DNA from: JAWWOW01 sp033851265
GTDB taxonomy: Bacteria; Actinomycetota; Actinomycetes; JAWWOW01
NCBI GenBank assembly: GCA_033851265.1
Contig: JAWWOW010000003.1
Span: 431,863 to 495,862 of the forward strand
Direction of reading: 5' to 3'
Length of the DNA stretch: 64,000 nt
This document shows, in pieces, positions 7,832 through 16,484 of the stretch. Position 1 is the first letter of the stretch; each line of letters opens with the position of its first letter. Made by a program: the position numbers and the translations under genes. A model generated the notes under the pieces. That model had not been told where the DNA came from. It saw nothing but the letters and a program-made list of their open reading frames with translations, and ran no database searches.

Positions 7832-8494
7832 TCAGTCCGACGTGGTGGTTGTGAGGCCCACCGGACAGGAGACGCCTGTGCCGCCGATGCCGCAGTAGCC
7901 CTGTGGATTCTTGTACAGGTACTGCTGGTGGTAGTCCTCGGCGAAGTAGAACGGACCCGCTGACGCAATCTCAGTGGTGATCTCGCCGTACCCGGCCTTC
8001 TTCAGCTCCTGCTCGTAGGCGGCGCGGGACTCTTCGGCCACAGCCTTCTGCTCGTCGTTCGTGTAATAGATCGCTGACCGGTACTGCGTGCCGACGTCGT
8101 TGCCCTGACGCATGCCCTGTGTCGGGTCGTGGTTCTCCCAGAACACCTTGAGCAGGTCGGCGTAGCTCACCTTCGCCGGGTCGAACACCACGAGCACCGC
8201 CTCGGTATGACCGGTGCGCGCGGAACAGACCTCTTCATACGTCGGGTTCTCGGTGAACCCGCCCTGGTAGCCGACCGCTGTCGTGTAGACACCATCGGTC
8301 TGCCAGAACTTCTGCTCGGCACCCCAGAAGCAGCCGAGTGCGAAGTACGCGGTCTCCAGGCCATCCGGGTACGGCGGCTTGAGCGATGTGCCCAGGACGG
8401 CGTGCTGCACCGGGACACCGGGCATCTCCTGCCCGCGCCCGGGGAGCGCCTCGTCGGTGGTGACCATCGTCGTCTTCTTGGAACCGAACAACAT
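7832..8494 (-). CDS. msrA: Peptide-methionine (S)-S-oxide reductase
   Basis: 220 residues. Start M-L-F-G-S-K-K at 8494 is preferred because AGGAAGG lies 9 nt upstream; an ATG three codons earlier sits directly against that site. The active-site motif G-C-F-W-G-A-E (Cys55) is intact, and C-terminal cysteines in G-Y-C-G-I-G-G-T-G-V-S-C can act as resolving residues. It repairs methionine-S-sulfoxide in proteins. It is divergent from metB, which places methionine synthesis and repair side by side. Confidence 0.96.
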   Translation of the reverse strand: MLFGSKKTTMVTTDEALPGRGQEMPGVPVQHAVLGTSLKPPYPDGLETAYFALGCFWGAEQKFWQTDGVYTTAVGYQGGFTENPTYEEVCSARTGHTEAVLVVFDPAKVSYADLLKVFWENHDPTQGMRQGNDVGTQYRSAIYYTNDEQKAVAEESRAAYEQELKKAGYGEITTEIASAGPFYFAEDYHQQYLYKNPQGYCGIGGTGVSCPVGLTTTTSD

Positions 8495-8595
8495 GGGAGA
8501 CATCCTTCCTGTGCTTCCGGATAGTGCAACCACGTCGCCCCGTCCGACGTTCCCACGCACCGCCGCTGGTGAACTGAGCCGTCGGCGCACGCAGC

Positions 8596-8629
8596 GAATG
8601 TGAAGCTACCGGCCAATGAATTCACATTC
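8596..8629. repeat. Inverted repeat in the msrA-metB intergenic region
   Basis: Perfect 9-bp arms GAATGTGAA (8596-8604) and TTCACATTC (8621-8629) around 16 nt. It lies about 45 bp upstream of the metB -10 box and about 100 bp upstream of msrA. It could be an operator for a dimeric regulator or a member of the same hairpin class as 7545/7631. The rest of the 192-bp spacer shows only the metB promoter. Confidence 0.6.
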
Positions 8630-8673
8630 AGCGCTTGGGATGGCGGGCGTCTCGGCGGGGATACGCGGGCGGC

Positions 8674-8679
8674 TAGCGT
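8674..8679 (+). promoter_or_regulatory. -10 box of metB (leaderless type)
   Basis: TAGCGT ends 7 nt before the GTG at 8687; no ribosome-binding site is visible. Confidence 0.55.
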
Positions 8680-8686
8680 CACCTCT

Positions 8687-9805
8687 GTGACCGGATTCGA
8701 GACGATCGCCATCCACGCGGGCCAGGAGCCAGATCCGCTGACCGGGGCCGTGGTGCCGCCGATCTACCAGGTGTCGACCTACAAGCAGGACGGCGTCGGC
8801 GGTCTGCGCGGTGGCTGGGAGTACTCCCGCAGCGGCAACCCGACCCGTGCGGCGCTCGAGACCTGCCTCGCGGCAATGGAGGCGGGCACGCACGGGTTCG
8901 CCTTCGCGAGCGGCATGGCCGCCGAGGACACCGTGCTCCGCGCCGTTTGCTCACCGGGAGACCACGTCATCATCCCGAGCGATGCCTACGGCGGGACGTA
9001 TCGGCTCGTCGCGCGCGTCCTCGAGCGCTGGGGGCTGCGGTGGACCGCCGTCGACCAGACGGACCAGAGTGCGGTGTTGGCCGCTTTGCAGAAGACAACC
9101 AAGGCCATCTGGTGTGAGACCCCGACCAATCCGCTCCTCAAGGTGACCGACATCGAGGCGCTCGCGCAGATCGCCCACGACAGTGGCGCGCTGATGGTCG
9201 TCGACAACACCTTCGCAACGCCGTACCTCCAGCAGCCACTGACGATGGGGGCGGACGTCGTCGTGCACTCCACGACGAAGTACCTCGGTGGGCATTCCGA
9301 CGTTGTCGGTGGGGCGCTCGTCGTCAATGACGACGCGCTTGCGGAGAACGTCGCGTTCCATCACAACGCGATGGGCGGCGTGGCCGGGCCGTTCGACGCC
9401 TGGCTCGTGTTGCGCGGCGCCAAGACGCTTGCCGTGCGCATGGACCGGCACTGCGACAACGCCGAACGCATCGTTGACATGCTGCGCACCCACAAGCGCG
9501 TCACCGCCGTGCACTACCCAGAAGGCGACGTTGCCACGAAGCAGATGCGCCGGCTCGGCGGGATGGTGTCCTTCCGGGTGGAGGGCGGGGCGGACGCGGC
9601 GCTGGCTGTCGTCGGCGCGACCAAACTCTTCACTCTCGCCGAGTCACTCGGTGGGGTGGAGTCGCTGATCGAGCATCCCGGTCGCATGACCCACGCAAGC
9701 GTCGCCGGCTCGGAGCTCGAGGTGCCGTCAGACCTGGTCCGGCTTTCGGTCGGTTTGGAGAACATCGACGACCTGCTCGCCGACCTCACCGTCGCGCTGG
9801 GCTGA
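8687..9805 (+). CDS. metB: Cystathionine gamma-synthase
   Basis: 372 residues from GTG (V-T-G-F-E-T-I-A-I-H-A-G-Q-E). This start is chosen over an upstream in-frame one because of the adjacent -10 box and the family's usual N-terminus. The PLP lysine is Lys198 in H-S-T-T-K-Y-L-G-G-H-S-D, and Y-S-R-S-G-N-P-T-R is the cofactor-phosphate segment contributed across the dimer. It uses an activated homoserine plus cysteine to form cystathionine. Cystathionine gamma-lyase is a close relative and cannot be excluded from sequence alone. Its last 78 bp overlap the convergent MFS gene. Confidence 0.9.
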   Translation: MTGFETIAIHAGQEPDPLTGAVVPPIYQVSTYKQDGVGGLRGGWEYSRSGNPTRAALETCLAAMEAGTHGFAFASGMAAEDTVLRAVCSPGDHVIIPSDAYGGTYRLVARVLERWGLRWTAVDQTDQSAVLAALQKTTKAIWCETPTNPLLKVTDIEALAQIAHDSGALMVVDNTFATPYLQQPLTMGADVVVHSTTKYLGGHSDVVGGALVVNDDALAENVAFHHNAMGGVAGPFDAWLVLRGAKTLAVRMDRHCDNAERIVDMLRTHKRVTAVHYPEGDVATKQMRRLGGMVSFRVEGGADAALAVVGATKLFTLAESLGGVESLIEHPGRMTHASVAGSELEVPSDLVRLSVGLENIDDLLADLTVALG

Positions 9806-10993
9806 GCCCCGGAACGTTTCCGGCGCGAGAGCGACCAGCATCGCGGCCGCGGCAAGCACTCCGCCCGTAGTAGCGAAGGCCGCCTTGTACGACGTCGCGT
9901 CCACGATGTGTCCGGTGATAACCGGGCCGAAGACGGTGCCCGTGTCACCGGCCATCTGGTACGCCGCCACCGGCCGCCCGCCGCCACCGCCGATGACGTC
10001 GCCAACCACGGCGGCCGGTGCGACGTCGAGCATTCCCGAGCCGATACCGAGCACCAGCATCGCCAGGAGGTAGCCAGGCAACGACTGTTCGAAGGCGAGG
10101 ATCACCATGGCGGCCGCACTGATGACGCAGCCGCCGATCATCACTGGCTTGCGACCATGACGGTCCGCGAAGCGGCCAGAAGGCAGCAACATGAGTGCGT
10201 TGACGCCCGCGACGATCGCGAATCCGATGCCGATCCAGATGGCACCGCGGTCCAACTGCTCGACCACATAGAGCGGCACGAGCACGAACCGCACACCGAG
10301 CACAGCCCACTGGTCGGCGAAGTTCGTGATCATCGCCGCGCGGAACGCCGGATTCTTGAGCGCCTGACCGAGACTGACCCTTTCCGGGCGGTCGAGCACT
10401 GAAGCTTTGGACCGGGACGGCTCACGGGGCAGCATCGTCAGGCCGATCGTTCCGGCGACGGCGAGCGTCCCGGCGTACAGGAAAAATGGCAACCGGATCG
10501 AGACGTCGACGATGAAGCCGCCCAGCACGGGACCGGCGATCCCGCCGAGCAGGAAGCCGCCGGTGAACATTCCACTTGCCTTGCCGCGTTGGTCCGGTCG
10601 TACGGAGCGTAGGAGGAGCGACAACGCACTGACCGTGAACATCGCCGAGCCGACCCCACCGACACCGCGGAGGACGATGAGCTGGGTGTAGTTCTGCGCA
10701 AGGCCGGCGAGCGCGCTGCTCACCGCCACGATGCCGATCCCGAGCGCGAGGATGTCGCGCTCACCGAACCGGTCGACCAGCCGCCCGCCGAACAGCGCTG
10801 AGGCGAGCCGGGCGAACGCGAACGCGCTGATGACAGCCCCGGCAGCCGCGCGGCCCACGCCGAAGTTGCGGGCGAAGCCGGGGATGGCCGGCGCCACGAT
10901 CCCGAACCCGATTGCCACCGCAAAGGCCACCGCGACAAGGGCGCCCACCTCACGGGGCAGCTCCCGCAGGTCACGGGGGATCGGCAGGCGCAC
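9728..10993 (-). CDS. MFS transporter (drug/sugar efflux type)
   Basis: 421 residues from GTG with 12 predicted membrane helices. The motif-A loop G-G-R-L-V-D-R-F-G-E-R lies between helices 2 and 3, and a second, G-R-F-A-D-R-H-G-R-K, lies after helix 8. It belongs to the 12-helix DHA1-like exporters; the substrate is unknown. A CAGGAT box lies 6 nt before the GTG. Its hydrophilic C-terminal tail is encoded antisense to the end of metB, an unusually long 78-bp convergent overlap. A shorter true protein would require a stop codon that is not present. Confidence 0.9.
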   Translation of the reverse strand: MRLPIPRDLRELPREVGALVAVAFAVAIGFGIVAPAIPGFARNFGVGRAAAGAVISAFAFARLASALFGGRLVDRFGERDILALGIGIVAVSSALAGLAQNYTQLIVLRGVGGVGSAMFTVSALSLLLRSVRPDQRGKASGMFTGGFLLGGIAGPVLGGFIVDVSIRLPFFLYAGTLAVAGTIGLTMLPREPSRSKASVLDRPERVSLGQALKNPAFRAAMITNFADQWAVLGVRFVLVPLYVVEQLDRGAIWIGIGFAIVAGVNALMLLPSGRFADRHGRKPVMIGGCVISAAAMVILAFEQSLPGYLLAMLVLGIGSGMLDVAPAAVVGDVIGGGGGRPVAAYQMAGDTGTVFGPVITGHIVDATSYKAAFATTGGVLAAAAMLVALAPETFRGSAQRDGEVGEQVVDVLQTDRKPDQV

Positions 10994-10999
10994 CTTTCG

Positions 11000-11005
11000 A
11001 TCCTG
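11000..11005 (-). promoter_or_regulatory. -10 box of the MFS gene (leaderless type)
   Basis: CAGGAT on the minus strand, 6 nt before the GTG at 10993. Confidence 0.45.
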
Positions 11006-11066
11006 ACAGGCCGCTGGCAGGCTAGCGGCAGGAGTCAGGCGGTTACCCGTCGAAGGTCAGGCGCAA

Positions 11067-12158
11067 ATGCGGAGGTCGGCGCAGTTCCTGATAGGCGCGT
11101 TGTTGCTCGGCGGTCTCACCGCCGGCTTCGGGGCAGCGATGCCGATGACGCACGCCTCGAGCGCGACGCTGCCTGCGGTCACTGGGGTGCAGAAGGTCGT
11201 CCAGTCGGGGTGGTACTGGTACAAACAGGCGGACGCGGCAGCCGGCACCGGCGTCGAAACTGCGCCCGAGCCGTCCGGCGTACCGAAGGACGACATGGCC
11301 GTCGCCTACACGGGCGGTACGCAGGATGACAGGGATCAACCGAGCAAGGAGACCTACCTCGCTTTCGACCTGTCCGGCGTCCCGGCCGGCGCCTCGATCT
11401 CCGCGTTCTCGTTCACCATCGCGCTCGACAAGAAGACGGCACAACTGCAGCGCAGTGCACCGTCGCTCATCGCCTGCCTCCCCGAGCGAACCTGGAGCAA
11501 CGGACCGAGCCAGCCGTGGGTCGAGAAACCATCCGAGGACTGTTCGAGCACGATCGCCGCTGTGGGCACGGCCAACACCAAGGCCGGCACGTACACCTTC
11601 AGCATTCCGGCCATCGCGCAGCGCTGGATATCTGACGTCAACACCGGTGTGGCCATCCGGCACAAGCCTGGTACTGGCAGCGCTTCCACCCCGCCGTTCC
11701 AGCTGAACTTCGCGGCTCCCACTTCGGTGACGGCAGCGCTGGTCTACGAGCCGCCGGTCGTCTCCACGCCCACGGATCCATCGACGGTGGCGCCCAACCC
11801 CACGGAACAAGTGCCACCAATCGACACGAGTGGAACAGGTTCGCTTACTGGAGGGGTGGGCGGCGCACCATCCGTCGACACCGGTGGCGTCGCTGCGCCC
11901 TCGCTCGCGCCGTCACCACAGCTCGCCCCGACACCTCTCGCGTCGGGTCGCCACGTTGCGCCGGCCGCATCGCTGCCACCGGTCGGCTTCTGGCTCATCG
12001 GCGTTCTTGTTTTGGCCGCGCTCGTCCTCGTTTCGCTTGTTGTGGGCGACGCCGGGGGCGTCGACCTCGCCGGCGCGCCGACCGGACAGGGACGAGGCAG
12101 CCGCCTCGATCGGGTGCTCCGCGCCCGTCGTACCGCTCTGACTCTGGAGACTCGATGA
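11067..12158 (+). CDS. Exported, C-terminally membrane-anchored protein (DNRLRE-like)
   Basis: 363 residues. A signal peptide covers about 1-31. A beta-rich extracellular domain follows (about 45-230) with features of DNRLRE-type modules: S-K-E-T-Y-L-A-F-D-L-S-G-V-P-A-G-A-S-I-S-A-F-S-F, and a paired Cys. Then come a Pro/Gly/Ser/Thr-rich linker (about 235-310), one transmembrane helix (about 313-333) and a short basic tail. The topology suggests a surface stalk. Its stop overlaps the next gene by ATGA, so it is co-translated with the ABC importer's binding protein and probably works with it. Function is unknown. Confidence 0.8.
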   Translation: MRRSAQFLIGALLLGGLTAGFGAAMPMTHASSATLPAVTGVQKVVQSGWYWYKQADAAAGTGVETAPEPSGVPKDDMAVAYTGGTQDDRDQPSKETYLAFDLSGVPAGASISAFSFTIALDKKTAQLQRSAPSLIACLPERTWSNGPSQPWVEKPSEDCSSTIAAVGTANTKAGTYTFSIPAIAQRWISDVNTGVAIRHKPGTGSASTPPFQLNFAAPTSVTAALVYEPPVVSTPTDPSTVAPNPTEQVPPIDTSGTGSLTGGVGGAPSVDTGGVAAPSLAPSPQLAPTPLASGRHVAPAASLPPVGFWLIGVLVLAALVLVSLVVGDAGGVDLAGAPTGQGRGSRLDRVLRARRTALTLETR

Positions 12159-13633
12159 CCCCGATGTCACCACGCCGCGCGCTTGCCGCCGGTGTCGCCG
12201 TGTTGCTGCTTGCCGCCGGCTGCGGTCTCAAGACGGGAGCCACGGACAGCCTTGCGGTGAGCGGCACGGTCGGAGGCAACGGCGCCGCTAATGGTGCAGG
12301 CGCTGGAGGTGTCGGCGGTACGTCGGGAAACAACGGCGCAGGCGGAGTCACGTCGGGCCCAGGCGGCTCGGTCGGTGGTGGCGGCGTGGGCGGTTCCGGC
12401 AGCGGTAGCAACGGCTCGGGCGGCAACAACAACCCCGGTGGCGGTAACAACCTGCCTGGCGGCTGCGCAGTGCCGTCCGGAGGTAACACAACCGGGATCA
12501 CCTCCTCCACGATCAACATTGGCTTGCATGCACCGCTGACTGGCACCGGCCTGCCGTTCCCCAACACGTCGTTCCGCATCGGTGCGCAGAAGTTCTGGGA
12601 CCAACCCGGCCACACCGTCTGCGGGCGGAAGGTGCACGTGGACTTCCAGGACGACACCTACAAGCCCGACCAGGCCAATGTCGTCTGCAAGGAGATGACC
12701 TCGCACGACTTTCTCGTGATCGGCGGCGCTGGCACCGACCAGATCCAGGCGTGCGCCACGAACCCGACGATCCAGCGCACGGGTACGCCGTACCTGTCGG
12801 CCGGCGTGACATCGAACGGCCTGACCAACCTCAAGAATTATTTTGCGCTCAGTTTGACGTATGCGCAGCAAGGCGACCTCGTCGTTCGCAACGCCAAGGA
12901 CCACGGTTTCCTCAACCCGAAGGCGGCGAAGACCGGCAAGAAGTGGGCGATCATCACCGGTAACTCGGGTAATTTCGATGACGCGACCGCCGGCATCACC
13001 GCCGCACTCGACGCGGCGAACATCACCTACGACGTGCAGCGGATCAACCAGAACGGTAACTATCAGTCCGAAGCTGATGCGCGTGGCCGCCAACTCGCCG
13101 CCGATGGTTACAAGACGATTTTCGTGGACGCGGCGCCCGGTTACTTCATCTTCTTGGCCGGCGGCTATTACAAGCAGTCCGGCCTCCCCAGTGTCAACTG
13201 GACCGGTCCCGGCGTGACGTTCACCGAGATGACGGTCGCGCAGGTCATCTGCGGCAACACCGGACGGCTCATCGACAGGCATGCGTGGTTCCTGTCACCG
13301 GCACCGGGCTATGACCGCGTCACGTCGGACTTCGTGAAGGCCTACGGCGGGAAGTACGACGACATCGAGTGGGGTCTCTGGGGTCTGTCGGCCATCCTTT
13401 GGGACCTGCTGAAGAACGCATCGGGCAACCTCACGCGGGAGAACTTCATCTCGCGCACGCTGCAAGCAACCGTCCCGGGTTCGGTCTATCCGCCACTGGT
13501 CTACGGCGGCAAGACCCACTTCGGCGGGACGGGGGCGTGGAGTCAGCTGATCAACTGCCGTAAAGCGGAGTCGAACCAGAATGGCAAGCCGGGCTCGTGG
13601 GACACCGTCGGCAGCACGTACCTGAAGCGCTGA
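12155..13633 (+). CDS. ABC importer substrate-binding lipoprotein, branched-chain amino acid type
   Basis: 492 residues. The signal peptide ends L-L-L-A-A-G-C (lipid Cys23). Residues about 38-105 are an extreme Gly/Asn/Ser tether, after which the type 1 periplasmic-binding fold starts at I-N-I-G-L-H-A-P-L-T-G. Family features include V-I-G-G-A-G-T-D-Q-I-Q-A-C and Y-L-S-A-G-V-T. It should capture an amino acid, amide, urea-like or aromatic ligand and hand it to the LivH/LivM channel encoded next. The ligand cannot be told from sequence. The tether is far longer than the usual few residues between lipid anchor and domain. Confidence 0.93.
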   Translation: MTPMSPRRALAAGVAVLLLAAGCGLKTGATDSLAVSGTVGGNGAANGAGAGGVGGTSGNNGAGGVTSGPGGSVGGGGVGGSGSGSNGSGGNNNPGGGNNLPGGCAVPSGGNTTGITSSTINIGLHAPLTGTGLPFPNTSFRIGAQKFWDQPGHTVCGRKVHVDFQDDTYKPDQANVVCKEMTSHDFLVIGGAGTDQIQACATNPTIQRTGTPYLSAGVTSNGLTNLKNYFALSLTYAQQGDLVVRNAKDHGFLNPKAAKTGKKWAIITGNSGNFDDATAGITAALDAANITYDVQRINQNGNYQSEADARGRQLAADGYKTIFVDAAPGYFIFLAGGYYKQSGLPSVNWTGPGVTFTEMTVAQVICGNTGRLIDRHAWFLSPAPGYDRVTSDFVKAYGGKYDDIEWGLWGLSAILWDLLKNASGNLTRENFISRTLQATVPGSVYPPLVYGGKTHFGGTGAWSQLINCRKAESNQNGKPGSWDTVGSTYLKR

Positions 13634-14586
13634 TGGATGTCCTTGCCCTCGACGCGCAGTCGAGTCTGGTTGCGCCGTTGTTCGGTGGTGTATTTCAAGG
13701 TGCTGCGTACGGTCTTCTCGGTCTGGGCCTCGTTCTTGTCTACAAGTCCAACCGCATTTTCAACTTCGCGCAGGGGGAGTTCGCAACCGTCGGCGGACTA
13801 GTGGCTTTCTGGTTTGCCAGCGGCGCGACCGTGTTCGGCCTCAACCTGCCGAACGTGCCGTACCTCGTGGCACTGATCCTCGGTGTTCTCGCCTCCGTCG
13901 GCGTTGCCCTTGCAACGGAACGGGTTGTCATCCGGCCGATGTTCGACCGGCCGCGGGTCGTCCTCGTCGTCGGCACCGTCGGCGTCGCCTTGCTGCTGAT
14001 CGCCCTCGAAGGGCTGGCCTATCCGGCGACCGCGAACCTGGAATCGATCAGCGATGTGCTTGGCATCTCACCGCGACTCGGCACCGTCGATGGGGTCGCG
14101 ATCCTCTATGAGGACATCATCAAGCTGATCGCACTAGCAGTGCTCGCCGTCGGGTCGTTCCTGTTCTTCCGCTACACGGCGACCGGCACTGCCATCCTTG
14201 CGGTGAGCCAGGACGCCACCGCGGCCCGCGTCGTCGGCATCTCGGTCGAGCGCATCTCGATGATCACCTGGGGCTTCGCGGGCTTGCTCGGCGGCGTTGC
14301 CGGCGTGGTCCTGTCCCTGCCAGGCTCATCACTGTTCCCTGGCGTCTTTACGGGCACCGCCTTGACGACCGCCTTCGCGGCCGCGGTCCTCGGTGGGATG
14401 ACGAGCCTGCCGGGCGCCTTCGTTGGCGGGTTGGGGATGGGTCTCATCGAGGCCTTTGCCAACGCCGACGTCAAGTACATCCCGGGTCTGGACACGCTCC
14501 ACGGTTCGGGCGAGGTGACGGTCGCAGTCTTCCTGCTGCTCGTGCTGCTGGTCCGGCCGCGCGGGCTGCTCGGTAAGGCAGCGTGA
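13633..14586 (+). CDS. livH: Branched-chain amino acid-type ABC permease, LivH subunit
   Basis: 317 residues, about eight membrane helices. The start at 13633 overlaps the previous stop by one base (TGATG), which sets the frame; an ATG 36 bp upstream lies inside the binding-protein gene. Family marks are L-V-Y-K-S-N-R-I-F-N-F-A-Q-G-E-F near the N-terminus and the loop A-V-S-Q-D-A-T-A-A-R-V-V-G-I, which docks on the ATPase. It forms half of the translocation path with the next gene product. Confidence 0.95.
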   Translation: MDVLALDAQSSLVAPLFGGVFQGAAYGLLGLGLVLVYKSNRIFNFAQGEFATVGGLVAFWFASGATVFGLNLPNVPYLVALILGVLASVGVALATERVVIRPMFDRPRVVLVVGTVGVALLLIALEGLAYPATANLESISDVLGISPRLGTVDGVAILYEDIIKLIALAVLAVGSFLFFRYTATGTAILAVSQDATAARVVGISVERISMITWGFAGLLGGVAGVVLSLPGSSLFPGVFTGTALTTAFAAAVLGGMTSLPGAFVGGLGMGLIEAFANADVKYIPGLDTLHGSGEVTVAVFLLLVLLVRPRGLLGKAA

Positions 14587-14593
14587 CGGGCTG

Positions 14594-15706
14594 ATGGCGG
14601 CTGGGTCTGAGACATTGCCGACTCCCCGGCTGGCGACAGTCACGGTCGCCGGCATGCTCGCCCGAGCAGTCGTTATCGCGGCCGTCGTAGCGGTGGTCCT
14701 CGGCGTGCCGTTCGGGTTGGGGTCCAAGGTGCTGAGCGACTGCAGCCTGGCCGCGATTTATGCCGTCATCGGGATCTCCATGAACATCCTGGTCGGCTAT
14801 GCCGGCCAGATCTCCCTCGGGCAGCAGGCCTTCGTCGGAGTCGGCGCGCTCGTGGCCTCCAACATCGTCCACACGAACACCGTGACGGCGACAGATCCGT
14901 TCTTGTTCGCGCTTTCCATTGCCGCCGCCGTTGGCATCGGTGCAGCGACCGCGTTGGTCCTCGGTGCAGTTGCACTGCGGATCAGTGGGCTCTACCTGGC
15001 GCTCGTCACGCTCGTGTTCGGCGCGGTCGCGGCCGACGTCGTCTTCACGATCGAGTCGCTCAACGGCCACAGCGCTGGTGTCACCGCCGTACGTCCTGCT
15101 GCACTCGCCGGTGATGGCGCCTTCTATCTGTTCTGCCTGGCCGCTGTCGCTGTAGTGCTCTACGTCGACTGGTCGTTCACGAGGACCAAGGCGGGCCGAG
15201 CCGTGAACGCCCTTCGTGAGAGCGAACTGGTCGCGCAAGCCTTTGCGGTCGACGTTGTGCGCTACAAGCTGCTGGCCTTCTCGCTGTCGGGAGCCATAGC
15301 CGGCCTGGCCGGAGGCATATTCGCGTTCTACACCGAGTCGTTCTCCGACAAGACCTACACATATCCCGCGGGCTTCACGCTGGCGCTCATCTTCCTGGTG
15401 ATGGTCGTCATCGGCGGGCTCGGTTCGCGATCGGGCGTCGTCATCGCGTCGGCCTTCTTTGGACTGCTCAACCCGATCCTCGACTGGTTCTTCAATACCA
15501 TTGGTCGCGCTGACTGGTACGTCGACCACAAGAACTACGTGCCGGGGCTGATCGGTGCCACGTTGCTGCTGCAGACGATCATCATGAATCCTGGTGGACT
15601 CGGTCAGGTCGTGCGACCGATCGGCCGGTGGCTCGCCGGCGGACGCTTCACCTTCCACGACGAATCCGAGTCGGCGGACGTGGGCGGTCGACATGTCCGT
15701 GCTTGA
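14594..15706 (+). CDS. livM: Branched-chain amino acid-type ABC permease, LivM subunit
   Basis: 370 residues. The characteristic G-Y-A-G-Q-I-S-L-G-Q-Q-A-F-V-G-V-G-A segment is near residue 75 and the coupling-helix loop N-A-L-R-E-S-E-L-V-A-Q-A-F near 210. It is separated from LivH by 7 bp and overlaps the ATPase gene by 14 bp. The C-terminal 30 residues are hydrophilic. Confidence 0.95.
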   Translation: MAAGSETLPTPRLATVTVAGMLARAVVIAAVVAVVLGVPFGLGSKVLSDCSLAAIYAVIGISMNILVGYAGQISLGQQAFVGVGALVASNIVHTNTVTATDPFLFALSIAAAVGIGAATALVLGAVALRISGLYLALVTLVFGAVAADVVFTIESLNGHSAGVTAVRPAALAGDGAFYLFCLAAVAVVLYVDWSFTRTKAGRAVNALRESELVAQAFAVDVVRYKLLAFSLSGAIAGLAGGIFAFYTESFSDKTYTYPAGFTLALIFLVMVVIGGLGSRSGVVIASAFFGLLNPILDWFFNTIGRADWYVDHKNYVPGLIGATLLLQTIIMNPGGLGQVVRPIGRWLAGGRFTFHDESESADVGGRHVRA

Positions 15707-16484
15707 GCTCGACGGGGTCTCGATTCGCTTCGGCGGCTTGCAGGCGTTGGACCACGTCTCGCTCAAGGTCGACGAGTGGGAGATCGTCGGACTGATCGGG
15801 CCGAACGGCGCCGGCAAGACCACGCTGTTCAACTGCGTTACCGGGTTCTACAAGCCCAACCGCGGTCGGGTGCGGTACCGCGATCAGGATGTGACCAACG
15901 TGCCGCCGCACAAGAAGGCCGCGATGGGCTTTGGGCGGACGTTCCAGAACGTCGGCATGGTCAAGGGTGCGACGGCGCTGGAGAACCTCAAGACCGCGCA
16001 GCATGCACATGCTGGGTACGACGCGCTCACCGGCATCGTGGGCACGCCGACCGTGCTCGCACGGGAGCGTGAGCTCACGGCCAAGGCCGACGCGATCCTG
16101 GAGCTCCTCGGGTTGGAGGACGTCCGCGACCTTCGCGTGGGTGGCCTGTCCTACGGCACGTTGAAGCTGCTCGAGCTCGGCTGCGCGCTCGCAACCGATC
16201 CCGACATCCTGTTGCTCGACGAACCGTCCTCCGGCATGGGCCCGGACGAGTCGCACGAACTCGGCGATCGGTTGCTGGCACTGCGCAGAGAACTCGGCCT
16301 GACGATGCTGCTCATCGAGCACCACGTGCCGTTGGTCACCCGTGTGTGCGACTACGTCTACGTGCTGAACTTCGGGCAACTGCTCGCGGAAGGCGCACCC
16401 GAGGCGATTCGCAACCACCCGGACGTCGTTGCGGCCTACCTCGGTGGCGAGGCACCTGAAGCGCTGGAAGAGGCAGCAGAATGA
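15693..16484 (+). CDS. livG: ABC importer ATPase, LivG type
   Basis: 263 residues from ATG 15693; a longer upstream reading would lie inside livM. Walker A is G-P-N-G-A-G-K-T-T (36-44) and Walker B is D-I-L-L-L-D-E-P. The family-specific F-G-R-T-F-Q-N-V and E-H-H-V-P-L-V switch histidine region are present. The signature segment reads L-S-Y-G-T-L-K-L-L-E, a normal Liv variant of L-S-G-G-Q. It powers the importer together with LivF. Confidence 0.95.
   Translation: MSVLELDGVSIRFGGLQALDHVSLKVDEWEIVGLIGPNGAGKTTLFNCVTGFYKPNRGRVRYRDQDVTNVPPHKKAAMGFGRTFQNVGMVKGATALENLKTAQHAHAGYDALTGIVGTPTVLARERELTAKADAILELLGLEDVRDLRVGGLSYGTLKLLELGCALATDPDILLLDEPSSGMGPDESHELGDRLLALRRELGLTMLLIEHHVPLVTRVCDYVYVLNFGQLLAEGAPEAIRNHPDVVAAYLGGEAPEALEEAAE

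Noticed and set aside
8600..8686. 29-codon upstream extension of metB
   Set aside because: It would run through the inverted repeat and the -10 box, and the added residues are not family-like; GTG 8687 matches the usual N-terminus.
9728..9805. Frameshift at the end of the MFS gene to explain its 78-bp overlap with metB
   Set aside because: Both frames stay open and read normally to their stops; the overlap covers only a hydrophilic tail and needs no frameshift.
14471..15832. Long minus-strand frame (453 codons) antisense to livM/livG
   Set aside because: livM and livG are unmistakable; the antisense product is Glu/Arg/Gly-rich shadow sequence.
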